A stretch of 64,000 nt of DNA from Kocuria rosea (GCF_023715525.1 NZ_JAMBOG010000008.1:1-64000); one strand, 5' to 3'; shown: positions 25,691-35,846, counted from the first letter of the stretch. Made by a program: numbers and translations. The notes: generated by a model not told the origin, from the letters alone.

Positions 25691-26986
25691 CTATGGGGTG
25701 GTGTCGTAGGTGTCGACCTCCACCCCCGCGCTCCTCAGGCGCCTGTAGTGGCTGTTGCGCATGGCCAGCAGGGCGCCGCCGACGGCGGCGGCGATGGCAG
25801 AGCCGGTAAGGATGCCGACCTTCGCGTGGTCGTTGTGCGGGCTGCCGATGCCGAAGCTCAGCTCCGCGACGAGCAGGGAGACGGTGAAGCCGATGCCGGC
25901 GACCACCGACATCCCACCCAGGTCCAGCCAGGTGTAGTCGTCGTCCTTCGCCGCGGGGGTGAAGCGGTCCATGAGCCAGGACGAGCCGAAGATGCCGATC
26001 ATCTTGCCCAGCAGCAAGCCGAGGATGATGCCGATGGCCACGGGGTCCGTCAGGGACTCGGTGATCCCGGTCCACCCGCCGATGGCCACACCGGCGGAGA
26101 AGAAGGCGAATACCGGGATGGCCAGGCCGTTGGTCAGCGGCCGGAAGCGGTGCTCGAGCGCCGGGGCCAGACCCAGCTCCGGGTCCTCGTGGTGGATCAC
26201 CCGGGGGACCACCTTTTTCACTGGGGTGCTGAAGCCCAGCAGCACGCCAGCGATGGTGGCGTGGATGCCGGCCTCGAGGACGAAGAGCCAGGTGACCACG
26301 CCGATGGGCAGCAGGATCACCCACGCGGCCCAGTGGTGCTCCATGAAGAAGTCGCGGAAGCTATGAGTGAGCGCCCAGTAGAGGCCAAGCGGGATCAGTG
26401 CCAGCAGCAGGTACAGGGCCTTCAGATCGCCCGTGTAGACGAACGCGATGATGACGATCGCGATGAGGTCGTCCACCACGGCCAGGGTCAGCAGGAACGT
26501 GCGCATGGCGATGGGCAGGGCCGAGCCGACCACGGCGAGCACGGAGACCGCGAAGGCGATGTCGGTGGCGGTGGGGATCGCCCACCCGGTGAGGGTGGAC
26601 GGGTCCCCGTCGTCGACGAGGTTGATCGCCGTGTAGATCAGAGCGGGCATCAGCACGCCGCCGAACGCCGCAACGACGGGCAGCATGGCCTTGCGGATGT
26701 TGCGCAGTTCGCCGTCGACGAACTCGGTCTTAAGTTCGAGGCCGACCAGGAAGAAGAAGATCGCTAGCAGTCCCTCCGATGCCCACTCGCCCACGGTGTG
26801 GTCCAGGCCGGGGAAGTCGATGCCGATGTGGGTGTCCCGGAGCGCGAAGTAGCCCTCCGCCCACGGCGAGTTGGCGATCACCAGCGCGCTCAGCATCGCG
26901 GTGAGCAGCAGCATCCCGCCCACGAGGTCCCTCCGGAGGAAGGTCCCCAGACGGTGGAACGGTGTGGCTGGCGGGGCTTCGGTCAC
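25691..26986 (-). CDS. nhaA: Na+/H+ antiporter NhaA
   Basis: A 431-residue secondary transporter that exports Na+ in exchange for protons and so helps with salt and alkaline tolerance. Family signatures are present: FFFLVGLELKTEFVDGELRN, GWAIPTATDIAFAVSVLAVV, and LAVVDDLIAI with the ion-binding Asp172-Asp173 pair. The length is normal, with a short extra C-terminus. Transcribed leftward alone. A salt-transport gene suits a skin- or soil-dwelling salt-tolerant actinomycete (inference). Confidence 0.95.
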   Translation of the reverse strand: MTEAPPATPFHRLGTFLRRDLVGGMLLLTAMLSALVIANSPWAEGYFALRDTHIGIDFPGLDHTVGEWASEGLLAIFFFLVGLELKTEFVDGELRNIRKAMLPVVAAFGGVLMPALIYTAINLVDDGDPSTLTGWAIPTATDIAFAVSVLAVVGSALPIAMRTFLLTLAVVDDLIAIVIIAFVYTGDLKALYLLLALIPLGLYWALTHSFRDFFMEHHWAAWVILLPIGVVTWLFVLEAGIHATIAGVLLGFSTPVKKVVPRVIHHEDPELGLAPALEHRFRPLTNGLAIPVFAFFSAGVAIGGWTGITESLTDPVAIGIILGLLLGKMIGIFGSSWLMDRFTPAAKDDDYTWLDLGGMSVVAGIGFTVSLLVAELSFGIGSPHNDHAKVGILTGSAIAAAVGGALLAMRNSHYRRLRSAGVEVDTYDTTP

Positions 26987-27081
26987 GGCGGAGTCCTCTT
27001 CGTCGTCGGTTGGGGTCCCGGCCAGTCTAGGGCCCGCGCCTTTCGGGGCTTGGCCCGCTCACGACGGTCGCCAGCGCCTAG

Positions 27082-28854
27082 TTAGGAGCCGTCCTCTCGC
27101 AGCTCCCGGCGCAAGACTTCTTCCAGGGGTGAGTTCGATTGACTCGGTTGCCCGGACTTGTGTACATAGATGCCCATCTCGGGGTCGTGGTACTCCCAGT
27201 AGGCGAAGCTGAGATCTTTTTCCTTCAGCAGAGCCAGCATGTCGGCGACCCACCGGTCCCCGCCCTTGTTGTTCCTTTCAAAGGTGTGCCGAACGGCCCC
27301 GAACTCCATGATGGACATGGGGACGTTGTGCTGCGCCCCGAACTGTAGATGCTGATCCATGACGTAGGCGAGGTACTCCTTGTCGCGACCGAAGAATCCT
27401 CCACCAGGGGCATTGGGATCCTCACCGTACACCGCCAGCTCGAGCGCGATCCGGGAGTGGTCGTCGGTGAGGGCCACATCTTCTCCTCGCATGTACCCCT
27501 GAACGCGGTATTGGTGGCCAGGTACGACTTTGAACAGATGCTCGCTGTTGTTCCACCCGGCCCCGGACTCCACCGTACCGCCGATCGAGAGGCTTGCCTC
27601 GTCCTGGTGCCCCGACCCTTCTCTGATGAGCTGGGCAGAAGGATCCGTTCCGTTGCGGTCTCCCCACGAGTACCAGGAAGATGTGCTGCTGCTCGTTAGC
27701 TGATCCTCGAGAACCTGGCGCAGTTCGGTTCCGTCCGGCCCGTACTCGGTTACTACGACGCGGTCGAACTGGACCTTTCCCGTCATGCCTCCTTCCACGA
27801 TGAACTGGGGCATGGCTGCCGCCGCGGACGGGCTCTCAATCGTCACCCGCCCGCTGTCATAGGGTCTCCAGCCGGACGTGCCCTCGGGCAAAGGTGGAGT
27901 GGTGATCGACTCCTCGGGCAGACTCGACGGATCAGACGTCGCCACCAGGTGATCTGGATCGGGGTAGTGACCACCGTCCCGATCCGGGTCCACCCAGGAT
28001 GCGTACTGGTGGGTGAACGAGTATGGCTCGTAGAAGTGGAAGTCGTACATAACGTTCTCATCGTCGATCAAGAAATGCCGCTCCTGGCCCTCGGGATCGA
28101 ACTGGCCATCCACCCCGTAGACGCCGCCCGCGATAATGAGGTGCTGGTCGCCCACCGAACGGATCGTATCCGTCAGTTGCTGAGCGAGGCTCTGCCATTG
28201 GCGCCCGGTCGAGTCCGTCGTCACCGGCTCGTTCATCAGGTCGTACGCTCCGATGGCGGGTTCGTTCCGGTATCGAGTTGCGATTTCGCGCCACAGTTCG
28301 ACGTTTTGATTGCGGACCTCGGGGTTGGACCACACGCTGAAGTCCGTGTCATTGCTGCCCGGGTCCAGCCAGTTGCCCCCAAGGGGGATGTGCAGGTCGA
28401 GGATGAGCCAAACCCCGTGCTCGCGTGCCCAGGACACATTCCGATCCAGCCATTCCCAAAAAATCTTCGGGTCCTCGTCATGCCAGTCTCCACGCATCAC
28501 GAACCGGACACTGTTGAATCCCAGCTCCCGCACGCGCACGAAATCCTGCTCGGTGTGGTGCGCCGACGTCAGCAGGTCCGCTGTCTTGATGTCCAGGTCG
28601 AAGCGGTTGGTGAAGTTGACCGCCTTGAGCTGTACTGGCTCCCCCTCGACCTCCAGACCCCGCCCGGCAGCAGTGACGTATCCTTGAGTGCTGTTCCCCG
28701 CACGGGGGCCTTCTTGGACCCCCGGTGCCGGCGTGCAACCGGCCAGGACCAGGACCATGACCACGAACAGAGCCCATAAGCCACTGCGGAGGGCGTCGTC
28801 CCGTGTCGGACGACCCCGTCTCGTGTGCCACCTGAAGATGGCTGCCCCCTTCAT
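27082..28854 (-). CDS. Glycoside hydrolase family 5 lipoprotein
   Basis: A 590-residue secreted lipoprotein. The signal peptide ends in the lipobox VLAGC (Cys40), so it is anchored outside the membrane. The GH5 (beta/alpha)8 fold is shown by VRFVMRGDWHDE, LILDLHIPLGGNW, YDLMNEP with the acid/base Glu209, MYDFHFYEPY and SIMEFGA with the nucleophile Glu517. About 180 residues (roughly 300-480) are inserted between the last two, with a beta-rich, carbohydrate-binding-like character (VQFDRVVVTEYGPDGTELRQ). The substrate is not evident. It is divergent from the SGNH acyltransferase across a repeat-bearing promoter region, so they may be co-regulated. Confidence 0.85.
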   Translation of the reverse strand: MKGAAIFRWHTRRGRPTRDDALRSGLWALFVVMVLVLAGCTPAPGVQEGPRAGNSTQGYVTAAGRGLEVEGEPVQLKAVNFTNRFDLDIKTADLLTSAHHTEQDFVRVRELGFNSVRFVMRGDWHDEDPKIFWEWLDRNVSWAREHGVWLILDLHIPLGGNWLDPGSNDTDFSVWSNPEVRNQNVELWREIATRYRNEPAIGAYDLMNEPVTTDSTGRQWQSLAQQLTDTIRSVGDQHLIIAGGVYGVDGQFDPEGQERHFLIDDENVMYDFHFYEPYSFTHQYASWVDPDRDGGHYPDPDHLVATSDPSSLPEESITTPPLPEGTSGWRPYDSGRVTIESPSAAAAMPQFIVEGGMTGKVQFDRVVVTEYGPDGTELRQVLEDQLTSSSTSSWYSWGDRNGTDPSAQLIREGSGHQDEASLSIGGTVESGAGWNNSEHLFKVVPGHQYRVQGYMRGEDVALTDDHSRIALELAVYGEDPNAPGGGFFGRDKEYLAYVMDQHLQFGAQHNVPMSIMEFGAVRHTFERNNKGGDRWVADMLALLKEKDLSFAYWEYHDPEMGIYVHKSGQPSQSNSPLEEVLRRELREDGS

Positions 28855-29218
28855 CGGGCACCGGCAACCGAGACCGACGAAAGAGCCGCCTGAGATGCTG
28901 GTGCGCTGACAGGTGTATTGAGATCAGTCCAGACGCGAGTCCTGGCTGATGGCGCCGGACGGTCCCCACCGCCCGGCCCCTAGCGCCACCCTAGCGTCAC
29001 CCTAGGTGCCTTCCCTAGCGAGACCACCGCTTTCGTCGCATTCCGAGTGCGGCCGGCACGGGTCGTGGAGACAACGTATCTGTAGTGAAGCACTCGTAAT
29101 AATGACTTCGGACTCGGTGGTGGTCGTGGATCTCGCTAACGTTCCCTTGGATGTCCGTTGGCAACGGACCACTGCACGCGCCACGGGGGTTGCGCGTGCT
29201 CTTTGAAGGGGGACTTCT
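28855..29218. other. Divergent promoter region of the GH5 and acyltransferase genes
   Basis: Non-coding. Its main feature is a run of CTAGCG-type direct repeats (annotated separately). GGACG/CGTCC stretches nearby could pair but form no clear terminator. AAGGGGGA before TTG 29221 is the ribosome site of the rightward gene. Confidence 0.4.
28980..29020 (+). promoter_or_regulatory. Phased CTAGCG direct repeats, candidate operator
   Basis: CTAGCG or CTAGGT occurs four times, starting at 28980, 28991, 29002 and 29015: 11, 11 and 13 bases apart, so three units lie one helical turn apart. The position between two divergent carbohydrate-modifying genes fits a regulator binding site. Confidence 0.5.
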
Positions 29219-31351
29219 TTGCTTAAGACTGTGGAGACGCCGGTCGCGACGGCGGAACGACCGTCCCATGGACGACCACCAGGGCGCCGTGCTGACAGGT
29301 ACGGCGGATTCCGGCCCGAAGTCCAGGGACTGCGGGCCGTTGCGGTGCTGATGGTGGTCATATATCACGTCTTCCTAGGACGAGTGTCCGGAGGCGTCGA
29401 CATCTTCCTGCTGATCACCGCTTTCTTTCTGACACGCTCGTTCACCCGCAAGCTCGAGTCGGGCCGCCCGTTGGCAATTCCTCGCTACTGGGTGCACGTT
29501 TTCCAGCGCCTGTTGCCGCTCGCCGCGCTCACCATCGCCGGTACGTTGGCGCTCGTCGCGGTGTTCTACTCGCCGCTGGAAAGTCTGCGCAGTCGGACGG
29601 AAGCATGGGCGTCCCTGTTCTACGTAGAAAACTGGGCGCTCGCGCTCAATGCTGTGGATTACTATGCTGCCGATCGTTCGGCGGCCTCGCCGTTCCAGCA
29701 CTTCTGGTCGTTGTCGGTGCAGGGGCAGGTGTACGTCCTGTGGCCGCTGGTGTTCGGCCTCGCCTGGCTGCTCACTCGCAGGGGCCGCTGGAAGCCGGTG
29801 CCGGTGCTGTTCATGCTCTTCGGCACGATTTTCGTCGCTTCGCTCGTGTGGTCCATCCAGTCGACCGCTGCTAATCAGACGTTCGCCTACTTCGACACCC
29901 GTGCCCGGCTGTGGGAGTTCGCCCTGGGATCGTTACTGGCTTTGGCCCTGCCGTTCGTCCGGCTACCCCGCAGGATGCGCGTGGTGCTCGGCTGGGTGGG
30001 CGCCGTCAGCATGCTCTCGGTGGGTGTTCTTATCAACGTACAGGGTGCTTTCCCGGGATGGCTCGCGCTGTGGCCCCTGCTCTCTGCAGGCGCCATCATC
30101 GTGGCCGGCAACACGGGGTCGGAGCGGGGAGTGGATAAGATCCTGGCTTCGCCCACCCTCGTGCGCCTCGGTGACGCCGCCTACGCGCTCTACCTGGTGC
30201 ACTGGCCCTTGTTGGTGACCTACGCCATTGTCACCGACCGGCCCATGCCTGGCCTCGCGGCGGGCTCAGCAATCGTGCTCGGCTCCATCTTCCTGGCTCT
30301 ACTCATCACGAAGTTCGTGGAAAAACCGCTGCAGCAGTGGGACGAAATCCAAGCAGGCCTTCTGCGCCCGGTCGTTGCCATCGCCGTATGCCTGGGTGTG
30401 GTCATGACCCCCCTCACGGTGTGGCACCAGCTCGGCGTCGTACAGCAGGGGAGAAACGCCGCCTCCATGGAGGCCGCCGGAGGGGTGAACGGTCAGCCAC
30501 AGAACATGCAGGAGGTGGCCAACCCCGGCGCCGCCGTGCTGGAACCAGGCGCCCGCTTCCAGGCAAACCCGGAGGCGCCTACGATTCCGTTGCCGGAGGT
30601 GCTCTACGAGGGCTTCGAGCCTCTGGGAGAGGACTGCCCGAGCGACTGGACGAGCGGCTACACCGGGGACAGCGGGTGCCGTGTGGTGCGGGAGGGCGGG
30701 CCGGACAGCACTGTGGTCTGGGCCGTCGGGAACTCGCACGTCGAGCAGTGGATGCCAGCGCTCCAGACACTTGCGGAGGAGCGTGACTGGACGCTCGTCG
30801 CGATCGTTCAGCCGGGATGTTTTTTCACGGCCGAGCACATCAACGACGACCAGTACGTCGACTGCGTGTCGTGGTACTCGGACACCCGTGCCTTGGTGGA
30901 GGAAAGGCAGCCCGAGGTGCTCTTCACCCAGGCTACGTACGACCAGGCCGCAGACGGCGATGAGGAATACCTCGTCGGCTACGAGGCGGAGACGGCTTAC
31001 TGGACAGAACGAGGGTCGACGGTCATCGGTATCCGCGACAACCCGCGGTGGGATATGGACCACACCGAGTGCGCTATCGACAAGGGCGCCGACGACCCGT
31101 CGTGCTCCCGTGAGCTGGGTGGCGCCCTCGGTTCAAAGACCAATCCAGCGCAGGAGCTCGAGCGCACGGTAGAGCGTTTCGGGTCGATGGACATGACCGA
31201 GGTGCTGTGCCCGAAGGGAAAGTGCCCGCCTGCGATCGGCAATGTCTGGGTGTACGAGGACACCGACCACGTCAGCCAGGACTACGCCCGCACCGCCGCA
31301 CCTCAATTCGGTGAAGCGTGGGACCAGGCGATGGAGCAGGCAGGGCAATAG
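29219..31351 (+). CDS. SGNH-fused acyltransferase (OafA/YrhL type)
   Basis: A 710-residue membrane protein. Residues about 30-400 form an acyltransferase-3 domain with about ten membrane segments (FRPEVQGLRAVAVLMVVIYH holds the conserved His; FWSLSVQGQVYVLWPLVFG is the second signature). The extracytoplasmic C-terminus is an SGNH hydrolase-like domain (VVWAVGNSHVEQWMPALQTL). Such fusions transfer acetyl or other acyl groups to sugars of exopolysaccharide or peptidoglycan. The start is TTG 29219 behind AAGGGGGA. A strong terminator follows. Confidence 0.88.
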   Translation: MLKTVETPVATAERPSHGRPPGRRADRYGGFRPEVQGLRAVAVLMVVIYHVFLGRVSGGVDIFLLITAFFLTRSFTRKLESGRPLAIPRYWVHVFQRLLPLAALTIAGTLALVAVFYSPLESLRSRTEAWASLFYVENWALALNAVDYYAADRSAASPFQHFWSLSVQGQVYVLWPLVFGLAWLLTRRGRWKPVPVLFMLFGTIFVASLVWSIQSTAANQTFAYFDTRARLWEFALGSLLALALPFVRLPRRMRVVLGWVGAVSMLSVGVLINVQGAFPGWLALWPLLSAGAIIVAGNTGSERGVDKILASPTLVRLGDAAYALYLVHWPLLVTYAIVTDRPMPGLAAGSAIVLGSIFLALLITKFVEKPLQQWDEIQAGLLRPVVAIAVCLGVVMTPLTVWHQLGVVQQGRNAASMEAAGGVNGQPQNMQEVANPGAAVLEPGARFQANPEAPTIPLPEVLYEGFEPLGEDCPSDWTSGYTGDSGCRVVREGGPDSTVVWAVGNSHVEQWMPALQTLAEERDWTLVAIVQPGCFFTAEHINDDQYVDCVSWYSDTRALVEERQPEVLFTQATYDQAADGDEEYLVGYEAETAYWTERGSTVIGIRDNPRWDMDHTECAIDKGADDPSCSRELGGALGSKTNPAQELERTVERFGSMDMTEVLCPKGKCPPAIGNVWVYEDTDHVSQDYARTAAPQFGEAWDQAMEQAGQ

Positions 31352-31364
31352 CCCGTTACCGGAC

Positions 31365-31409
31365 GCACGACTACGGGTCCGTCCGATGAGGGCGGACCCG
31401 TAGTCGTGC
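31365..31409. terminator. Bidirectional terminator
   Basis: The hairpin GCACGACTACGGGTCCG with its complement around GTCCGATGAGGG lies between the convergent acyltransferase and DUF2505 genes and can serve both. Confidence 0.85.
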
Positions 31410-31443
31410 CACCTGTGCTGCAGGTGCCGTCCGGCGCCGGGGC

Positions 31444-31941
31444 TTAGCTCTGGGCCAGCCAGGTCTGCGCCTCGCGGGCCTGCAGGGACAGCGCCTTGCC
31501 GACGTAGGGCTCGGCGGCCTCGGCAATCTTCTTGCCCACGAAGGGGATGTTGGCCTGGACGACGCAGTCGACGTCCACCTGCGTGGCATCCCCCTGGGCG
31601 GCCAGCGTCTGGGTGGCGGTGCCGGAGACGGGCAGCGAGGCGACCTTGATGTCGCTGCGCACGGTGCGTGAGCCGTCCGCGGCCGGGGCCTCGTAGGCGT
31701 CCGTCTGGGTGATGCGGATCGAGACGCCCACGAACTTCTTGGCGGCCTCGGGCAGCCGGTCCGCGCTCATGGCACGGACCGTGGTGACGGTGAACGCGGA
31801 CGCCGTGTCCCCGTCAACCTGCACGGACTCCAGCTCAGCGCCGCCGCGCTGGGTCACGTGGCGGATGAACGCCTCGTCGGAGAAGGTGGCGACGACGCGC
31901 TCGACGGGCGCCGGGACGGTGGTGGACGCGGTGACGGCCAT
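31444..31941 (-). CDS. DUF2505 domain protein (SRPBCC-like fold)
   Basis: A 165-residue cytoplasmic protein common in actinomycetes. MAVTASTTVPAPVERVVATF at the start and the alternating beta pattern fit the SRPBCC/START-like fold of DUF2505; a ligand is not known. GAGGAG precedes the ATG at 31941. It is divergent from mfd with 185 bp between them. Part of the conserved chromosomal block. Confidence 0.85.
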   Translation of the reverse strand: MAVTASTTVPAPVERVVATFSDEAFIRHVTQRGGAELESVQVDGDTASAFTVTTVRAMSADRLPEAAKKFVGVSIRITQTDAYEAPAADGSRTVRSDIKVASLPVSGTATQTLAAQGDATQVDVDCVVQANIPFVGKKIAEAAEPYVGKALSLQAREAQTWLAQS

Positions 31942-32126
31942 GGGATCTCCTCGGTAGGGGTCTAGGACAGGGGCGGTTGCCCCACCCCATGGTAAGCGTG
32001 CTGTCCTGGAGCGGAGCCAGGATCCCGGCAGGGGCGGTGTCGGGGCCCGGGAGTAAGCTAGGGGCCGCGATCGTTGGTCTCTACAGCCCGTTGTTCTCTC
32101 CCTGCTCACCAGGAGACTGCTCACCC

Positions 32127-35100
32127 ATGACCTTGTCCGGACTGCTCGCCGCCCTCGGGGCGGAGCGCTCCTTCGCGAACATCCGCACCCAGGCCGCCCT
32201 CCCACCGGGGGAGCGCAGCGCAGAGACCGTCATCAGCGCCCCGGACGGGATGCGCCCGGTACTCACCGCCCAGCTGCGCGCCGCACTCGACGAGGCCGGT
32301 GCAGCCGAGGACGGCCGGGCGCCCGTGGTGCTGGCCGTGACCGCCACCGGGCGGGAGGCCGAGGATCTCGCCGCCGCCCTGTCCGCGTTCGTGCCGGCCG
32401 AGGAAGTCGCGGAATTCCCCGCCTGGGAGACCCTGCCGCACGAGCGGCTCTCGCCGCGCTCGGACACCGTGGGGCGCCGCCTGGACGTGCTGCGCCGGCT
32501 CGCCCACCCCGAGGCCGGCCGGCCGCTGCGGGTGCTCACCGCCCCGGTGCGCTCCGTGCTCCAGCCCATCGTGGCGGGCCTGGGTGAGATGGAGCCGGTG
32601 CGCTTCGCCCGCGGGGCGGAGCTGGACTTCGACGAGGCCGTCACGGCGCTGGCCCAGGCCGCCTACGCCCGGGTGGACATGGTCACCAAGCGCGGAGAGT
32701 TCGCCGTGCGCGGCGGGCTCATCGACGTGTTCTCCCCGGTGGAGGACCACCCCATGCGCATCGAGTTCTTCGGCGACGAGGTCGACGAGCTGCGCTGGTT
32801 CGCCGTCGCCGACCAGCGCACCCTGGCGACCAAGGACCACCCGGACGTGCTCGTGGCCCCGCCGTGCCGGGAGGTGCTCATCACCGCCTCGGTGATGTCC
32901 CGCGCAGCGAAGCTGAAAAACACGCTGCCCGGCGCCGAGTCGATGCTCGAGCGCATCGCCGGGGGCATCTACGTGGAGGGCATGGAGTCCCTCGCGCCCC
33001 TGCTCGTGGACGGGCTGGTCCCGGTGCTGTCGCTGCTGCCGGCCGGGTCGATCGTCGTCATGATGGAACCCGAGAAGGTCCGCGCCCGCGCGCACGACCT
33101 CGTGGCCACCAACGAGGAGTTCCTCCTCGCGGCCTGGGACTCCGCCTCGGACGGGCAGGCCGCGCCCCTGGACATCACCGCGGCGGAGTCCACGGGCGAC
33201 GGCGAGGGTCGCACGCTGGCCGCCGGCTCCTTCCAGAGCCTCGCCGAGGCCCGCGCCACCGCGCTGGACGCCGGCCTGGGCTGGTGGGCGGTCACGGCGC
33301 TGAACCTCAGCCTCGCCGCGGCCACCGACGTCGACGCCGACACCCCCGAGGACGAGATCGCCTTCATCGACTCCGACGCCGACACCCTCACCGTCGCTGC
33401 GCGCGAGCCCCGCACCTTCGCCGGCGACGTCGAGCAGATGCTCTCCTTCCTCGGCGGGCGGGTGGCCGACGGCTGGCGGATCGTCGCCGTCACCGAGGGG
33501 CCCGGCCCGCTGGCCCGCATCGCGGAGCTGCTGTACGACGCCGGGATCCCCGCCGTCCGCCGCGAGTCCCTCGAGGAGGCGCCGCAGCCGGGCGTCGTGG
33601 AGCTCACCACGGCCGTGGCGGGGAAGGGCTTCGCCCTCGACGGGCCGCGGATCGCGCTGCTCACCGAGGCGGACCTGCTGGGCAAGGCCAGCCCGTACAC
33701 CACCAAGGACATGCGCCGGCTGCCCGTGCGGCGCAAGCGCAACGGCGTGGACCCGCTGGCCCTGGCCAAGGGCGACTTCGTGGTGCACGAGCAGCACGGC
33801 ATCGGCCAGTTCGTGGAGCTCATCCAGCGGCCCGTCGCCGGGGCCATGGTCAAGCCCGGCCAGCCCAAGCCGGTGCGGGAGTACCTGGTGCTCGAGTACG
33901 CGCCGTCCAAGCGCAACGGCCCGCGCGACCGCCTGTTCGTGCCCACCGATCAGCTCGACCAGGTCACCAACTACGTGGGCGGGGAGACCCCGACGCTGTC
34001 GAAGATGGGCGGGGCGGACTGGAACAAGACCAAGCGCGCCGCCAAGCGGGCCGTGAAAGACATCGCCAACGAGCTGATCCGCCTGTACTCGGCGAGGATG
34101 GCTTCGCGCGGGCACGCCTACGGCCCCGACACCCCGTGGCAGCGCGAGCTGGAGGAGGCGTTCCCGTACATCGAGACCCCCGACCAGCTGACGACCATCA
34201 ACGAGGTCAAGGCGGACATGGAGCGCGAGGTTCCCATGGACCGGCTCGTCTCCGGGGACGTCGGCTACGGCAAGACCGAGGTCGCCGTGCGGGCCGCGTT
34301 CAAGGCCGTCCAGGACGGCAAGCAGGTCGCGGTGCTCGTGCCCACCACCCTGCTGGCCCAGCAGCACGCCGAGACCTTCGCCGAGCGCTTCTCCGGCTTC
34401 CCCGTCCGCCTGGCGACCCTCTCCCGGTTCCAGACCGCCAAGGAGACGAAGGCGGCCCTGGCCGGGCTGAAGGACGGGTCGATCGACGTGGTGATCGGCA
34501 CGCACCGGCTGCTGTCCTCGGAGGTCCAGTTCAAGGACCTGGGCCTGGTGGTCGTCGACGAGGAGCAGCGCTTCGGCGTGGAGCACAAGGAGAAGCTCAA
34601 GTCGATGCGCACCAACGTGGACGTGTTGGCGATGTCCGCCACCCCCATCCCGCGCACCCTGGAGATGTCCCTGACCGGCATCCGGGAGACCTCGACCCTG
34701 GCCACCCCGCCGGAGGAGCGCCACCCCGTGCTCACCTACGTGGGGGCCTACACCGACAAGCAGGTCTCGGCCGCGGTCCGGCGCGAGCTCATGCGCGAAG
34801 GCCAGGTGTTCTACATCCACAACCGGGTCTCCTCGATCGAGCGCAAGGCCAAGGAGCTCGCCGACCTGGTGCCCGAGGCGCGGATCGCCGTGGCCCACGG
34901 GCAGATGTCGGAGTCCCGGCTGGAGCAGATCATCGTGGACTTCTGGGAGAAGAAGTTCGACGTGCTCGTGTGCACCACGATCGTCGAGACCGGTCTGGAC
35001 ATCGCCAACGCCAACACCCTGATCGTCGACGGCGCCGACCGCTACGGGCTCTCCCAGCTGCACCAGCTGCGCGGGCGGGTGGGCCGCGGCCGGGAGCGGG

Positions 35101-35837
35101 CCTACGCCTACTTCCTCTACCCGGCGGAGAAGCCGCTGTCGGAGACCGCCCTGGAGCGGCTCAAGGCCGTAGCTGCGCACAACGAGCTCGGTGCCGGCAT
35201 GCAGCTGGCCATGAAGGACCTCGAGATCCGCGGCGCGGGCAACCTGCTGGGCGGGGAGCAGTCCGGGCACATCGCCGGGGTGGGCTTCGACATGTACCTG
35301 CGGCTGGTGGGCGAGGCCGTCGCCGAGTACCGCGGCGAGGAGGAGGAACGGCCCACCGAGATGAAAATCGAGCTGCCGGTCAACGCGTACCTGCCGCACG
35401 ACTACGTCCCGGGGGAGCGGCTGCGCCTGGAGGCCTACCGCAACCTCGCTAACGCAGCCACGGAGGAGGCGATCCAGGAGGCCGCCGACGAGCTCGTGGA
35501 CCGCTACGGGGAGATGCCCGAACCGGTGCAGAACCTGCTGGCGGTCGCCCGTTTCCGGGTGCTCGCCCGCGCCGCGGGCCTCACGGACGTCGCGTCGCAG
35601 GGCAGCATGGTCCGCTTCGCCCCGGCGGACCTGCCCGAGTCCCGCCAGATGCGCCTGGCCCGCCTGTACCCGGGAGCGCAGGTGAAGGCGGTGCTGGGCA
35701 CGGACGCTGCCCAGGTACTGATCCCCAAGCCGAAGACCGCCCGGATCGGCGGCAAGGACCTCGTGGACGCAGCCGTACTCGAGTGGGCGCGCGGCGTCGT
35801 CGAGTCGATCTTCACCAAGGAGCCCGCCGCCGCCTGA
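32127..35837 (+). CDS. mfd: Transcription-repair coupling factor
   Basis: A 1236-residue ATP-dependent translocase that removes stalled RNA polymerase and recruits UvrA. The UvrB-homology region is at the N-terminus. The RNA-polymerase-interaction (CarD-like) domain is near GDFVVHEQHGIGQFVELIQR. The helicase motor has Walker A GDVGYGKT (about residue 711) and VVVDEEQRFG. The TRG motif region (YFLYPAEKP, LEIRGAGNLLGGEQSGH) and the C-terminal TRCF domain follow. The ATG at 32127 is chosen behind AGGAGA; upstream open frame is non-coding. Length and motifs are complete. Confidence 0.97.
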   Translation: MTLSGLLAALGAERSFANIRTQAALPPGERSAETVISAPDGMRPVLTAQLRAALDEAGAAEDGRAPVVLAVTATGREAEDLAAALSAFVPAEEVAEFPAWETLPHERLSPRSDTVGRRLDVLRRLAHPEAGRPLRVLTAPVRSVLQPIVAGLGEMEPVRFARGAELDFDEAVTALAQAAYARVDMVTKRGEFAVRGGLIDVFSPVEDHPMRIEFFGDEVDELRWFAVADQRTLATKDHPDVLVAPPCREVLITASVMSRAAKLKNTLPGAESMLERIAGGIYVEGMESLAPLLVDGLVPVLSLLPAGSIVVMMEPEKVRARAHDLVATNEEFLLAAWDSASDGQAAPLDITAAESTGDGEGRTLAAGSFQSLAEARATALDAGLGWWAVTALNLSLAAATDVDADTPEDEIAFIDSDADTLTVAAREPRTFAGDVEQMLSFLGGRVADGWRIVAVTEGPGPLARIAELLYDAGIPAVRRESLEEAPQPGVVELTTAVAGKGFALDGPRIALLTEADLLGKASPYTTKDMRRLPVRRKRNGVDPLALAKGDFVVHEQHGIGQFVELIQRPVAGAMVKPGQPKPVREYLVLEYAPSKRNGPRDRLFVPTDQLDQVTNYVGGETPTLSKMGGADWNKTKRAAKRAVKDIANELIRLYSARMASRGHAYGPDTPWQRELEEAFPYIETPDQLTTINEVKADMEREVPMDRLVSGDVGYGKTEVAVRAAFKAVQDGKQVAVLVPTTLLAQQHAETFAERFSGFPVRLATLSRFQTAKETKAALAGLKDGSIDVVIGTHRLLSSEVQFKDLGLVVVDEEQRFGVEHKEKLKSMRTNVDVLAMSATPIPRTLEMSLTGIRETSTLATPPEERHPVLTYVGAYTDKQVSAAVRRELMREGQVFYIHNRVSSIERKAKELADLVPEARIAVAHGQMSESRLEQIIVDFWEKKFDVLVCTTIVETGLDIANANTLIVDGADRYGLSQLHQLRGRVGRGRERAYAYFLYPAEKPLSETALERLKAVAAHNELGAGMQLAMKDLEIRGAGNLLGGEQSGHIAGVGFDMYLRLVGEAVAEYRGEEEERPTEMKIELPVNAYLPHDYVPGERLRLEAYRNLANAATEEAIQEAADELVDRYGEMPEPVQNLLAVARFRVLARAAGLTDVASQGSMVRFAPADLPESRQMRLARLYPGAQVKAVLGTDAAQVLIPKPKTARIGGKDLVDAAVLEWARGVVESIFTKEPAAA

Positions 35838-35846
35838 CCCGGCCCG

